Below, piece after piece: positions 1 to 10,191 of a stretch of DNA of 30,280 nt; positions within the stretch are counted from its first letter, which is position 1, and each line of letters starts with the position of its first letter. A program made the position numbers and the translations under genes. This stretch comes from Clostridia bacterium (GTDB lineage Bacteria > Bacillota > Sulfobacillia > SLMV01): positions 1-30,280 of the forward strand of contig SLGS01000138.1 of NCBI GenBank assembly GCA_007136565.1. Reading direction: 5' to 3'. Under the pieces are notes generated by a model, which ran no database searches, had not been told where the DNA came from, and saw only the letters and a list, made by a program, of their open reading frames with translations.

Positions 1-24
1 CATTCCGACGGTGAGACGATTGGG

Positions 25-2643
<2,619 letters not shown>

Positions 2644-2650
2644 TGTGTAT

Positions 2651-2658
2651 TCCTCCTT
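2651..2658 (-). promoter_or_regulatory. Ribosome binding site that fixes the clpC TTG start
   Basis: Perfect AAGGAGGA on the minus strand, seven bases before the TTG at 2643. No ATG lies at this distance, so the TTG is taken as the start. Direct sequence observation. Confidence 0.85.
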
Positions 2659-2680
2659 AATATGCGTGCAATTGCGGCAG

Positions 2681-3742
2681 CTAATGCGCCTGCAATCTCT
2701 TCCTGATGAACGAAGCTCTTTCCACATCGCGATCCCCGGCGTCCAGGCGCTCACCCAACACCCTCTGAAGGCTCGCGCGCCTCATGCGAACCATCAGTTC
2801 CGGGAAGGCGTCACCCACCCGGGTCGAGAGAATATTGAGATCCGAACCCAAACGAACCATGGACAGCAGCCCGATCGCCTCGGATGAATCCATTTTCCTC
2901 GCGTGGGTTAATAGTCCGTAAGACCTGTAAACCCTATCCTCGATCTCGTACCTGTCACCGCTCAGCAAAGCCTCCCGCGCCGACCGTTCGCGACCGATTA
3001 ATTCCCGGGCCAGGGCATACAGGTTGTCGACGATCTCGCTTTCCGATGACCCGAGGCTGGCCCTATTGGATATCTGAAATAGGTTTCCCTGCGCGTCGCT
3101 GCCTTCCCCGTATACGCCACGGACCACCGCCCCCACCTTATTTAGTCCCGACATGAGTGATTCCATTTGCCCCGTCAGCACCAACCCTGGGAGATGAACC
3201 ATTACGGATCCCCTCATGCCTGTACCCAGGTTGCTTGGACAGGCTGTCAGGTAGCCGTACCTCTTATGCAAAGCGTACGGCAACTTCGAGGCCAGTAGAT
3301 CGTCCATCCGGTCGGCTCGTTCCAACGCCGAAGTCAATTCCAACCCCGGTAACAAACACTGAATCCGCAGATGGTCTTCCTCGTTGATCATGACACTGAT
3401 GACTTCATCCTCGTCGAGGATTATGCCTGTGCACCCGTCCTTCTCCACGAGGTGCGGGCTGACCAGGTGTTTTTCCACCAGGACCCACTGATCGATCTGC
3501 TCTATCTCCCGGAGGGGGTACAGGCTGTAGTCCATCGCCGCGGGCCCGGTGGAGGACATTGCTTCTCCGACGGACGCCACTACCGCTTCTTCCGTTTCCC
3601 GATCGGCGACCGGAGGGAATAAGAATCCCCTGAGATTCCGCGCCAGGCGAATGCGCGTCGAAATGACCACGTCGCTGGAAGGTCCGTGCCCGGACATCCA
3701 ACTACTCAAGGTTGTGGCGAAAGGAGCTGCGCCATCTTTCAT
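2681..3742 (-). CDS. mcsB: Protein arginine kinase McsB
   Basis: Phosphagen-kinase-fold enzyme that phosphorylates arginine residues on damaged proteins and on CtsR, marking them for ClpC-ClpP. 353 residues, the normal family length. Visible family motifs are STRIRLARNL at 28-37 (nucleotide-binding arginines), INEEDHLRIQ at 119-128 with the expected catalytic glutamate E122, and a TACPSNLGTGMRGSVMVHLPGL-type active-site segment in the middle. The C-terminal segment with DRDVERASFIR matches the phospho-arginine receptor region. The ATG at 3742 overlaps the mcsA stop in an ATGA arrangement, so translation is probably coupled. The stop lies 37 bp before the clpC start. Function by family is firm. 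Confidence 0.96.
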   Translation of the reverse strand: MKDGAAPFATTLSSWMSGHGPSSDVVISTRIRLARNLRGFLFPPVADRETEEAVVASVGEAMSSTGPAAMDYSLYPLREIEQIDQWVLVEKHLVSPHLVEKDGCTGIILDEDEVISVMINEEDHLRIQCLLPGLELTSALERADRMDDLLASKLPYALHKRYGYLTACPSNLGTGMRGSVMVHLPGLVLTGQMESLMSGLNKVGAVVRGVYGEGSDAQGNLFQISNRASLGSSESEIVDNLYALARELIGRERSAREALLSGDRYEIEDRVYRSYGLLTHARKMDSSEAIGLLSMVRLGSDLNILSTRVGDAFPELMVRMRRASLQRVLGERLDAGDRDVERASFIRKRLQAH

Positions 3743-4239
3743 TCCGATTCGTCCTCCAGTTCCCTGATCTCGTCCCGAATCTCTGCGGCGCGCTCGTATT
3801 CCTCCGCTTCGATCGCCCGTTGAAGTTCTTCGCGCAATCGGGCCTCTTTGCCGGGCCCTTCGATAGCATGCGAGGCTTCTGCGGGAAGCTTACCGCGATG
3901 GACTGTATCACCTTGTATCCGTTTCAATAATGGGTCCAGGGTCGCTTCGAAAGTCTTGTAGCACTCTGCGCACCCGAAGAATCCTCCCTGAGAAAAATCC
4001 CGGTAAGATAGTCCGCAACCGGGGCACACCACTTCGGAGGACCCAACCTGGGCGCTCTTATCGACCTGCGCTAACCCACCGAGGAGGCTTCCCACCGGGA
4101 GAGTACTTGAAACGGTCCAGGGGAGGTGTCCGCCCTCTGCCGCACACTTGGAGCAGAGGTGGATGCGCTTGGTCTGGCCATTGACTGTCTGGGTAATGTG
4201 TATCGTGGCTTCAACTTCACCACAAGATTCGCAATACAT
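3739..4239 (-). CDS. mcsA: McsA, zinc-binding activator of McsB (UVR domain protein)
   Basis: 166 residues. Four paired cysteine motifs are visible: CESC near the N-terminus, CSKC at about 29-32, CPGC at about 72-75 and CAEC at about 94-97, which fits the two zinc-binding modules of McsA. The C-terminal 35 residues form a UVR-type helical hairpin containing YERAAEIRDEI, the same kind of motif as the ClpC middle domain. In Bacillota McsA activates the arginine kinase McsB and helps tether the pair to ClpC. ATG at 4239; a modest GGGAG lies about ten bases upstream. It follows ctsR by 24 bp and overlaps mcsB by 4 bp, so the four genes form one transcription unit. Confidence 0.94.
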   Translation of the reverse strand: MYCESCGEVEATIHITQTVNGQTKRIHLCSKCAAEGGHLPWTVSSTLPVGSLLGGLAQVDKSAQVGSSEVVCPGCGLSYRDFSQGGFFGCAECYKTFEATLDPLLKRIQGDTVHRGKLPAEASHAIEGPGKEARLREELQRAIEAEEYERAAEIRDEIRELEDESE

Positions 4240-4263
4240 GCGCGCTCATCTCCCAACGGAGCT

Positions 4264-4728
4264 CTATTCTCCGGCGACGCTGGATATCACGGAAAGCATC
4301 TTCAACATCATGGTCGCGCGCCAGGAATCGCCGGCTTTCAAGGTAGCACCACGGTCCACGCCCAATGCCACGGCCATGAGCCGGGCCTCCCTTCGGGTGA
4401 CGACCCCAGCCTCCACCAATCTCCCTAGATATCCCCTGGCCTCGGATACCGTTAGTTTCTCTCCGATGTTAGCTATCAGGGCCCGCAGTAACCGGGATCG
4501 AGGACCGTCGGATAATCGGATTATTCGGATGTACCCTCCACCGCCGCGACGGCTCTCAATTACGTAGCCTCTCTCGGGCGTAAAGCGCGTCTGCAGCACG
4601 TAGTTTATCTGGCTTGGGACGCACCGAAAACGAGTGGCGAGTTCACCTCGCTTGATCTCCACTACCTCACCGGATTCTTCCAGTAGGTTGCGAAGATATT
4701 CTTCGATGTAGTCGCTTAAGGTCGCCAT
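4264..4728 (-). CDS. ctsR: Transcriptional repressor CtsR
   Basis: Heat-sensing repressor of clp genes, a dimeric winged-helix protein. 154 residues from the ATG at 4728, the usual CtsR length. The N-terminal half starts MATLSDYIEEYLRNLL and contains the helix-turn-helix followed by the wing RRGGGGYIRI at about 58-67; this glycine-rich wing is the family's DNA-contact and thermosensor element. The C-terminal helical half (about 75-154) is the dimerisation and McsB-responsive domain. The start was chosen because the open frame continues 52 codons further upstream only across the promoter, while the 4728 ATG is preceded by GGTGAGG and begins like known CtsR proteins. First gene of the operon and presumably autoregulated through the heptads at 4731-4757. 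Confidence 0.95.
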   Translation of the reverse strand: MATLSDYIEEYLRNLLEESGEVVEIKRGELATRFRCVPSQINYVLQTRFTPERGYVIESRRGGGGYIRIIRLSDGPRSRLLRALIANIGEKLTVSEARGYLGRLVEAGVVTRREARLMAVALGVDRGATLKAGDSWRATMMLKMLSVISSVAGE

Positions 4729-4730
4729 GC

Positions 4731-4757
4731 CCTCACCTTCCCTGACATTGCCTGACC
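4731..4757 (-). promoter_or_regulatory. Three tandem CtsR-type operator heptads
   Basis: Read on the minus strand: GGTCAGG (4757-4751), CAA, TGTCAGG (4747-4741), GAA, GGTGAGG (4737-4731), then GC and the ctsR ATG. Heptads separated by exactly 3 bp reproduce the architecture of the known CtsR operator (RGTCAAA-NAN-RGTCAAA), with GG instead of AA at the end of each heptad. They lie just downstream of the predicted transcription start, and the third doubles as the ribosome binding site. Assignment to CtsR is inference from position and architecture. Confidence 0.72.
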
Positions 4758-4768
4758 TTCTCTGATGT

Positions 4769-4796
4769 ATTATACCATAGGGGAACCGATAGTAAA
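4769..4796 (-). promoter_or_regulatory. Sigma-A type promoter of the ctsR-mcsA-mcsB-clpC operon
   Basis: Minus strand -35 TTTACT at 4796-4791, 16 bp spacer, perfect -10 TATAAT at 4774-4769. Transcription would start near 4762, directly before the operator heptads. Confidence 0.78.
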
Positions 4797-4832
4797 CCGT
4801 CTGGGAGGGTCTGGGTTGGGAAGATCTGGAGC

Positions 4833-4872
4833 GGCTAAGAATGGAACCGGGGCGCCCGCGAGGACGCCCCGG
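4833..4872 (-). terminator. Intrinsic terminator downstream of proC
   Basis: Minus strand RNA forms an 11-bp stem (arms 4872-4862 and 4857-4847, one G-U pair) closed by a four-base loop, followed by the U-rich tail UUCCAUUCUU. It begins 17 bp after the proC stop and separates proC from the ctsR promoter. Confidence 0.85.
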
Positions 4873-4888
4873 GGGTAATTGCATCGAA

Positions 4889-5779
4889 TCAGGTCTTCTC
4901 TATCTCTGCCACGGCTGCTATCCCCGCGGAAGGGTTCCGTCTCCCCGCCATGACGGCGAGTTCCGCCGATCTACGGCACGCCCCTTCCACCGCGGCCTCG
5001 AGGGTCTCCGCCAGCCCGCGTCGGCGCAATACCTCCAACCCGGCCTCGGTCGTTCCCCCCGAAGAGGTGACTTCTCGGCGCAGATCACCCGGGGCGATTC
5101 CCGTCTTCATCATGGCGCCGGCTCCCGCAATGGTCTCCACGGACAGTCTCAAGGCCGTGTCCGGTGGCAATCCCAATCGGACCCCGGCTTCGGCCATGGC
5201 CTCGGCCATCAGGTAGATGTAGGCGGGGCCACTTCCACTCAAGCCGGTGACGGCATCCAGGAGTTGCTCCTCGACGAAGACGACGGAACCGACCGATCCG
5301 AACATCGTCTCGATGGCGTCGTCGAAGGGTCTAGCTTCAGCCCCCGCGCGCGCCACCGCCGTGATACCCGCTCCGACCCGTGCGGAGGTGTTGGGCATGG
5401 CCCGAACTATCCAGTCGACATCCGGCATGTGGGCCCGCAAGAGCGCGCACGTGACCCCGGCCAGCACCGAGATCACCAGGTGTCGTGACCCGATGAGGCC
5501 ACCCATTTCGGCCATGCAGTCGTCGAGGTCAGCGGGTTTCACCGCGAGAAACACGATGTCGGCCCAGCGCAGTAATGCTCGCTTGGAATCCGAAGTCGTG
5601 ATCCCATAAGTATCCGAGAGGAATTCCAGCCTGGCCGCATCTCGCCTATTATTGACGGCGATCTTGTCGCGCGAAACCGATCGGCTGGTCAGCAATCCCC
5701 TGATCATGGCTTCCGCCATATTCCCTGCACCGATGAACGCGATGTTTTTCCCGTTCAAGTCGTAAGAAGATCGTCCCAT
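4889..5779 (-). CDS. proC: Pyrroline-5-carboxylate reductase
   Basis: Catalyses the last step of proline biosynthesis: NAD(P)H-dependent reduction of 1-pyrroline-5-carboxylate to proline. 296 residues, slightly longer than typical members. An N-terminal Rossmann fold begins IAFIGAGNMAEAM (13-25), with the GxGxxA dinucleotide motif. The C-terminal dimerisation domain carries the signature LSGSGPAYIYLMAEAM and continues through EVTSSGGTTEAGLEVL. ATG at 5779 is preferred; an in-frame TTG at 5833 lies inside the U-tract of the leader terminator and cannot be the start. The upstream purine block GGGGAGGTG is about 11 bases away, a little far. Expression is controlled by the T-box leader upstream, and the gene stands alone between its own promoter and terminator. 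Confidence 0.95.
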   Translation of the reverse strand: MGRSSYDLNGKNIAFIGAGNMAEAMIRGLLTSRSVSRDKIAVNNRRDAARLEFLSDTYGITTSDSKRALLRWADIVFLAVKPADLDDCMAEMGGLIGSRHLVISVLAGVTCALLRAHMPDVDWIVRAMPNTSARVGAGITAVARAGAEARPFDDAIETMFGSVGSVVFVEEQLLDAVTGLSGSGPAYIYLMAEAMAEAGVRLGLPPDTALRLSVETIAGAGAMMKTGIAPGDLRREVTSSGGTTEAGLEVLRRRGLAETLEAAVEGACRRSAELAVMAGRRNPSAGIAAVAEIEKT

Positions 5780-5824
5780 CTCAACGATACACCTCCCCGA
5801 TCCACCACCGGTTCCGACGGCCCG

Positions 5825-5863
5825 AAAACACAAAGATCCCAGACGTCAAAGGACGCTGGGATC
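5825..5863 (-). terminator. Leader terminator of the proC T-box
   Basis: Minus strand GATCCCAG/CTGGGATC arms (5863-5856 and 5842-5835) extended by GACG/CGTC (5855-5852 and 5847-5844), small AAAG-type loop, then UUUGUGUUUU. The 5' arm begins at the end of the T-box sequence, as expected for an antiterminator that competes with it. Confidence 0.88.
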
Positions 5864-6082
5864 GCGGTACCACCTTTGTTGACGGGGACTAACCCGCCCT
5901 CTCGGAGCAGCCATCACTGCTCGCCTCTCTAACGGGAGGACCCGCCGGGCTCAACACCCGGGACTCCGAGGTGGGGACTCCGGTTCCTGGTCGCCCACCC
6001 CTCTCAGCCTGTGGGGGAGGTTCTCTTTCGCCGGTAAACCGAAGCTTGGCCTCATCGCGGTCTGTGGATCACTTATCGAATT
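5825..6082 (-). promoter_or_regulatory. T-box riboswitch leader controlling proC
   Basis: The minus-strand T-box core AACAAAGGTGGTACCGCG (5880-5863) is nearly canonical and is immediately followed by the leader terminator. Upstream are the expected stem I elements: GATGAGG near 6055, an AGAGA element around 6028-6022, and an apical hairpin near 6022-5993. GAA followed by CCG (5983-5981), a proline codon, is a plausible specifier, which fits control of proC by uncharged tRNA-Pro. The T-box class is firm from the core and terminator; the specifier assignment was made by eye and is tentative. Confidence 0.9.
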
Positions 6083-6088
6083 TGAGCT

Positions 6089-6118
6089 ATTATCGCTCCC
6101 CCCGCAGCGCATTGTCAA
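6089..6118 (-). promoter_or_regulatory. Promoter of the proC T-box transcript
   Basis: Minus strand perfect -35 TTGACA (6118-6113), 18 bp spacer, -10 GATAAT (6094-6089). The predicted start near 6082 leaves a leader of about 300 nt before the proC ATG, a normal size for a T-box leader. Confidence 0.82.
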
Positions 6119-6153
6119 GCCTCCCCGGGGTATTTGGGCGAAATACCCTCAGT

Positions 6154-6181
6154 TTTCCATGTCTCGCCGGTGGCGTATACT
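6154..6181 (+). promoter_or_regulatory. Possible promoter of the DUF559 gene
   Basis: TTTCCA (6154-6159), 16 bp, TATACT (6176-6181) on the plus strand. It would give a leader of only about 14 nt before the GTG at 6202. It is divergent from the proC promoter. Weak -35, so tentative. Confidence 0.4.
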
Positions 6182-6201
6182 GTGTCGAGGGGGGATTCGC
6201 A

Positions 6202-6714
6202 GTGGGCGGAAGCAAGACGGAAGATTTCCTCGGAGATCACCTGGAAAAAGAAGGCCTCAAGGTCGCGCGCGGGATCGAGATCGGACGCTACGAGTTGGAT
6301 CTATTGGTGGAAGATGTCGTCATCGTCGAGATCGATGGCTATCACCACCTTCAACGCGATCGAATATCCCTCGATCGGCGAAAGGATCGATACCTGCGCG
6401 GATTGGGCTACGAAGTCTTGAGGGTCGAAGCGGGGAAAGTCGCCGACATCGAGGAACGGAATACCCTAACCCGGGAGATAGCGAAATTGCTAAAAGCCCG
6501 CAACAAGATCAATCGCCGCCGGGATTCCCCGAATCTCACCACCGACCAACTGGCACTATTGGAATCCATTAGAGAGGCGCAACCGCATGATCCAGAGGGG
6601 GAATCGACTCCCCGCCCGAGCGCGGCGGAGTCCCCCGAGGATGAAAAAGACGATCAGGAAGATCCGCGAGACACCATGTTGCGATATCTGGACGAAAACT
6701 TCCCGGAGAAATGA
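6202..6714 (+). CDS. DUF559 / Vsr-like endonuclease-fold protein
   Basis: 170 residues from a GTG start. The protein keeps the compact DUF559 core: a beta strand ending YELDLLV (D33), then VVIVEIDGYHH with E43 and D45 as the ExD variant of the PD-(D/E)xK active site, then DRRKDRYLRGLGYEVLRVEAGKV, the conserved R..L...GYEVLR segment. The fold is shared with Vsr repair endonuclease and restriction-like nucleases. The actual substrate is unknown. Start chosen because GAGGGGGG at 6187-6194 stands about seven bases before GTG 6202, whereas the frame upstream is open only through the divergent proC leader. The last 45 residues are acidic and probably disordered. It is a lone gene with no methylase or helicase next to it, so a restriction system is not evident. 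Confidence 0.8.
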   Translation: MGGSKTEDFLGDHLEKEGLKVARGIEIGRYELDLLVEDVVIVEIDGYHHLQRDRISLDRRKDRYLRGLGYEVLRVEAGKVADIEERNTLTREIAKLLKARNKINRRRDSPNLTTDQLALLESIREAQPHDPEGESTPRPSAAESPEDEKDDQEDPRDTMLRYLDENFPEK

Positions 6715-6746
6715 TCGCGGGGGACGTTTCTTCCGACGGGATGAGA

Positions 6747-6781
6747 GGTCCCGACGGGGTGTTTGCTCCCCCGTCGGGACC
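6747..6781. terminator. Shared terminator hairpin between convergent genes
   Basis: Perfect 13-bp inverted repeat, arms 6747-6759 and 6769-6781, with a nine-base loop. It lies between the stop of the DUF559 gene and the stop of the EF-G-like gene. The plus-strand tail is TATTCTTC; the minus-strand tail is not T-rich, so termination is best supported for the plus direction and may work for both. Confidence 0.75.
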
Positions 6782-6787
6782 TATTCT

Positions 6788-8860
6788 TCACTCTTCGTCT
6801 TCGGCCGCTGCCTCGGCAATCTTCTCCTGGATGTTCGCGGGTACCTGTTCGTAGGAGGAGAACTCCGTCGAATAGGTGCCGCGACCCTGGGTAATTGACC
6901 TGAGGTCGATGGCGTACCTCGCCATCTCGGCTGCCGGAACCTTTGCGCGGATTACCTGCATTCTACCCTCGGGTTCCATTCCGGTGATCTTACCTCTCTT
7001 GCGGTTGAGATCCCCGATCACATCTCCCATGTAGGAATCCGGTACGCGCACCTCCACGTCGTAAATGGGCTCCAACAATGCGGGTTCAGCGCTCATGAAC
7101 GCCTGCTTGAACGCCATCGAAGCCGCCGTCTTAAAGGCCATCTCCGAAGAGTCGACCGGATGGTATCCACCATCGTACAACGCAACCTTGACCCCGATCA
7201 CGGGATATCCCGCTATGGGGCCCGCGACCATGGACTCTCGAATTCCCTTCTCCACCGCCGGGATGAACTGATTGGGTACCGCACCACCGAAGATCTCGTC
7301 GAGGAATTCGAAATCTCCGTCGGGGAAAGGATCGACGCGAATATCGACCTCTCCGAACTGCCCCCTACCTCCGGACTGCTTCTTGTGGCGATAGTGGGCC
7401 GTCGCGGTTTCTCTAACCGTTTCTCGATACGCTATCTTCGGAGCCTTCGTTACCACCCCGACGCCGAACTTGCGCTTGAGGCGTTCCGTAATCACCGCGA
7501 CGTGGGCATCTCCCATACCGGATAGTATGTGCTCGTTCGTCTCCGGGTTCCTTTCGACGCGGAAGGTGGGATCCTCCTCGGCGAGCCGGGACAACCCCGA
7601 ACCTATCTTATCCTCGTCGCCCCGGGCCTCGGGTTCCACGGCGACACTGTAAATCGGTGTCGGGAACGCTATGGGGCGGTAAACGATCGGATCCGAGGAG
7701 TCCGCCAGGGTATCGCCCGTAACGGTATGTTGGAGTTTGGCGACGGCTACGATGTCACCGGCCACCGTTTCTTCTATAGACTCCTGCCCGTTTCCGCGGA
7801 GAACCATCAATTGACCCAGGGATTCGCTTTCGGAACGTGAAGCGTTCATGACCGAAGTGTCGGATTTCACCCGACCGGATATAACCCGGAAGATGGTCAT
7901 CTTGCCCACGTAGGGATCCGCCAGCGTCTTGAAAACGATACCCGAGAAGGGTTCTTCCGTCGAAGGCTCGCGCGACTTAACTTCTTCGGAGTTCGGGGCG
8001 GTGCCCTCGACGGGCTGCGTATCCGAAGGAGCGGGACAATTATCGACCAAGAAATCCATTAGCGTCGAGATGCCGATACCGGTAAATGCGGATCCACAGA
8101 GAACCGGGACCACGTCCCCTGAGCAAACCGCATCGCGAAGGACCAACCTGAGGGCATCCACATCGAGTTCTTCTCCCTCGAGGTACATCATCAGCAATTC
8201 ATCGTCGCGCTCGGCTATCGCATCGATCAATTCCTCCCGGTACTCCTCCGCCAAATCGGTCATATCTTCCGGAATATCACCGTCGGCGACGGAGCCATCG
8301 TCGGAGAAGGCCAGTGCCCGCTTCCCGAGCAAGTCCACGAGCCCCGAGAAATCCTTTTCCGACCCGATGGGCAAGTAGAGGGGTACAATGGTCTCGGAGA
8401 AGGCCTCGCGAAGCTCCGATAGCACCTTGAAGAAGTCCGCATTCTCTCTCTCCAGTTTGTTGACGAAGACCGCCTTCGGCAGGCCGTAATCGTTGGCGTA
8501 GCCCCACGTCAACTCGGTACCGACCTCCACCCCGGAGACGGCCTCCACCACTACGAGGGCGGAATCACTCGCCCTGAGGGCGGCCTTAACTTCCCCGACG
8601 AAATCGAAGTAACCGGGCGTATCCAGCACATTTACCTTGGACTCCTTCCACTCGAAGGGAGCCAGGGCCGTGCTGATACTTACCTGGCGTTCGCGCTCCT
8701 CCGCCTCGAAATCGAGAATACTGTTGCGGTCGTCCACCCTACCCATGCGGCTAGTGGCACCGGCGCGATGCATCATAGCCTCAGCCATGGTAGTCTTTCC
8801 CGCCCCGCTGTGGGATACGAGCCCGATATTCCTGAGTTTGTCCGTAGAATACTTGGCCAC
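6788..8860 (-). CDS. Elongation factor G-like translational GTPase (FusA2-type paralogue)
   Basis: 690 residues, full EF-G length and five-domain organisation. The G domain has P-loop SHSGAGKTT at 16-24; domains II-V follow, with the domain IV segment GGRGQFGEVDIRVDP and domain V ending RSITQGRGTYSTEFSSYEQVP. It differs from canonical EF-G at GTPase motifs: G1 HSGAGKT instead of HIDAGKT, S61 where the switch I threonine is expected, DTPGYF at 80-85 with Y84 replacing the catalytic histidine, and NKLE at 134-137 instead of NKxD. These changes place it with the poorly understood EF-G-like (FusA2) group, not with the housekeeping fusA of the str operon or tetracycline-resistance TetM. GTG start at 8860 with GGAGGAG about eight bases upstream. 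Role in the cell unknown. Confidence 0.88.
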   Translation of the reverse strand: MAKYSTDKLRNIGLVSHSGAGKTTMAEAMMHRAGATSRMGRVDDRNSILDFEAEERERQVSISTALAPFEWKESKVNVLDTPGYFDFVGEVKAALRASDSALVVVEAVSGVEVGTELTWGYANDYGLPKAVFVNKLERENADFFKVLSELREAFSETIVPLYLPIGSEKDFSGLVDLLGKRALAFSDDGSVADGDIPEDMTDLAEEYREELIDAIAERDDELLMMYLEGEELDVDALRLVLRDAVCSGDVVPVLCGSAFTGIGISTLMDFLVDNCPAPSDTQPVEGTAPNSEEVKSREPSTEEPFSGIVFKTLADPYVGKMTIFRVISGRVKSDTSVMNASRSESESLGQLMVLRGNGQESIEETVAGDIVAVAKLQHTVTGDTLADSSDPIVYRPIAFPTPIYSVAVEPEARGDEDKIGSGLSRLAEEDPTFRVERNPETNEHILSGMGDAHVAVITERLKRKFGVGVVTKAPKIAYRETVRETATAHYRHKKQSGGRGQFGEVDIRVDPFPDGDFEFLDEIFGGAVPNQFIPAVEKGIRESMVAGPIAGYPVIGVKVALYDGGYHPVDSSEMAFKTAASMAFKQAFMSAEPALLEPIYDVEVRVPDSYMGDVIGDLNRKRGKITGMEPEGRMQVIRAKVPAAEMARYAIDLRSITQGRGTYSTEFSSYEQVPANIQEKIAEAAAEDEE

Positions 8861-8907
8861 CTGTTATCTCCTCCTCCATTGAATACGCACGCAAGACGAA
8901 TACCGAA

Positions 8908-10122
8908 CTAGGGGGTGTCGGCCGATTCATCATCACCTGCTTCGAGCTCGATCGCGGACTTCAGGGCTCCGCGGGTGTAGACTCCCCCTGCATTCCACAA
9001 TAGCCAGCTGTCCACGCCCTGTTCTTCGGAAGCGCGGATCTGGGCCCTCACCTCTTCCGGACCATACCTGTAACCCCAGGAGAAATCCTGCAGCCAGGGC
9101 CTCATTATGGCATCGCCCGGCTCCGTTCGACGCAACCCGTCCCTCATAGAGTGCCAAACGGTCTCATAAGGGGCTTCATTCGGAACGGGCAGTCCATATA
9201 TGTTGGGACCGTAATGGGAGGGGTAAACCATGGGGGAAATGTAGTCGGTCACTTCCGCGACCTCCTCCCATTTCTGCCCCAATTGCATGTCATCCCTTAC
9301 CGTCGGAACCAGTCCAAAAATATCGATGGAACTATACCCACCGGCGGAAAAAACCCTCCAGTGAAAGTCCTTGATGAAGTCCGCGATCAACCGGGACCGG
9401 GTAATCCCATCACGACTATGCGGATACTCTGCGGCGCGAACGTTCCCGTCCGTGGGAAAGCGCACGTAATCCAACTGAACCTCGGGGAAACCCTTCTTTA
9501 TGACCTCCACCCCGACGGACGTATTGTAGTCCCATACTTCCCGGTTATAGGGATCCACCCAATGCGCGCCGGTACTATCTCTCCAGGGTCCGGCACCGGC
9601 ATTGCTGATGGTCAAATCCGGCCTCGCTCCGGCGAGACGATCGTCTTTGAATACCACCAGCCGCCCGATGGCATAAATGCCCCTCTCCCTGAGGTCATCG
9701 GCCAACTCTTCGAGATCTCCGAGCCTGGCGTTGACCGCCCCGTACTCGCGAGGCAAATCCAGATCCGTATCGTACGTGATCCAGCCGCGATCGTCCTTAA
9801 TATCTATAACGACCGCATTGAGTTCAGTCTCCTCGATGAGGTCGAAGTAGTAATTCATCCTGCTGTCATCCGCGACGAAGTTGCTCGGAAGGTAGAAGCC
9901 CCTGATGATTCTAGCGCGATCCGTTTCTACTCTTTCGACGGCTGCCCGGACCTCGACGGCCTCGGGCACCCACCATTCCCCCGGGGGCGAAGCACCAGCC
10001 TCCGAGGAAGGTATCGCTAGGAACAAAAGCAGGAACAAGGAAAAAAGGATGCAGCGGGAAACGCGATCAATCGGCAACGATGGGGGCATGGGGATATGAG
10101 ACTTGTCGGCGGACGCTCGCAA
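8908..10122 (-). CDS. Exported putative glycoside hydrolase (DUF4015 / PF13200-type TIM barrel)
   Basis: 404 residues from TTG 10122, or 393 from the in-frame ATG at 10089; neither has a convincing ribosome binding site, so the start is uncertain. A basic stretch and a strongly hydrophobic segment at about 24-38 (ILFSLFLLLFLAIP) followed by small residues indicate a signal peptide. The mature part matches the DUF4015 barrel: RGFYLP at the first strand, NAVVIDIKDD, YAIGRLVVFKD, WVDPYNREVWDYN, VQLDYVRFPTDG, YISPMVYPSHY and WLQDF. This family is related to alpha-amylase-like and GH-type barrels and is widespread in Bacillota, but its substrate has not been established to my knowledge. An envelope or exopolysaccharide target is possible. 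It follows the amidohydrolase by 69 bp and precedes the EF-G-like gene by 47 bp; no functional link is evident. Confidence 0.82.
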   Translation of the reverse strand: MRASADKSHIPMPPSLPIDRVSRCILFSLFLLLFLAIPSSEAGASPPGEWWVPEAVEVRAAVERVETDRARIIRGFYLPSNFVADDSRMNYYFDLIEETELNAVVIDIKDDRGWITYDTDLDLPREYGAVNARLGDLEELADDLRERGIYAIGRLVVFKDDRLAGARPDLTISNAGAGPWRDSTGAHWVDPYNREVWDYNTSVGVEVIKKGFPEVQLDYVRFPTDGNVRAAEYPHSRDGITRSRLIADFIKDFHWRVFSAGGYSSIDIFGLVPTVRDDMQLGQKWEEVAEVTDYISPMVYPSHYGPNIYGLPVPNEAPYETVWHSMRDGLRRTEPGDAIMRPWLQDFSWGYRYGPEEVRAQIRASEEQGVDSWLLWNAGGVYTRGALKSAIELEAGDDESADTP

Positions 10123-10191
10123 AGAATCTATCGGTATCCCTCCATAGCCATTGATCGCCCGGAAAGAATTCGCAAAACCGCTTCCAGTATA

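Noticed and set aside
1..24. Start or end of a further gene beyond clpC
   Set aside because: Only 24 bases are available after the clpC stop; neither a terminator nor a gene can be identified.
5971..6201. 77-codon N-terminal extension of the DUF559 protein
   Set aside because: The extension reads through the proC T-box leader and its promoter in antisense and has low-complexity composition; a strong ribosome binding site precedes GTG 6202.
6788..8860. Tetracycline-resistance (TetM-like) ribosomal protection protein
   Set aside because: The protein has the FusA2-like motif set (HSGAGKT, DTPGYF, NKLE) and no features specific to TetM; there is no mobile element context.
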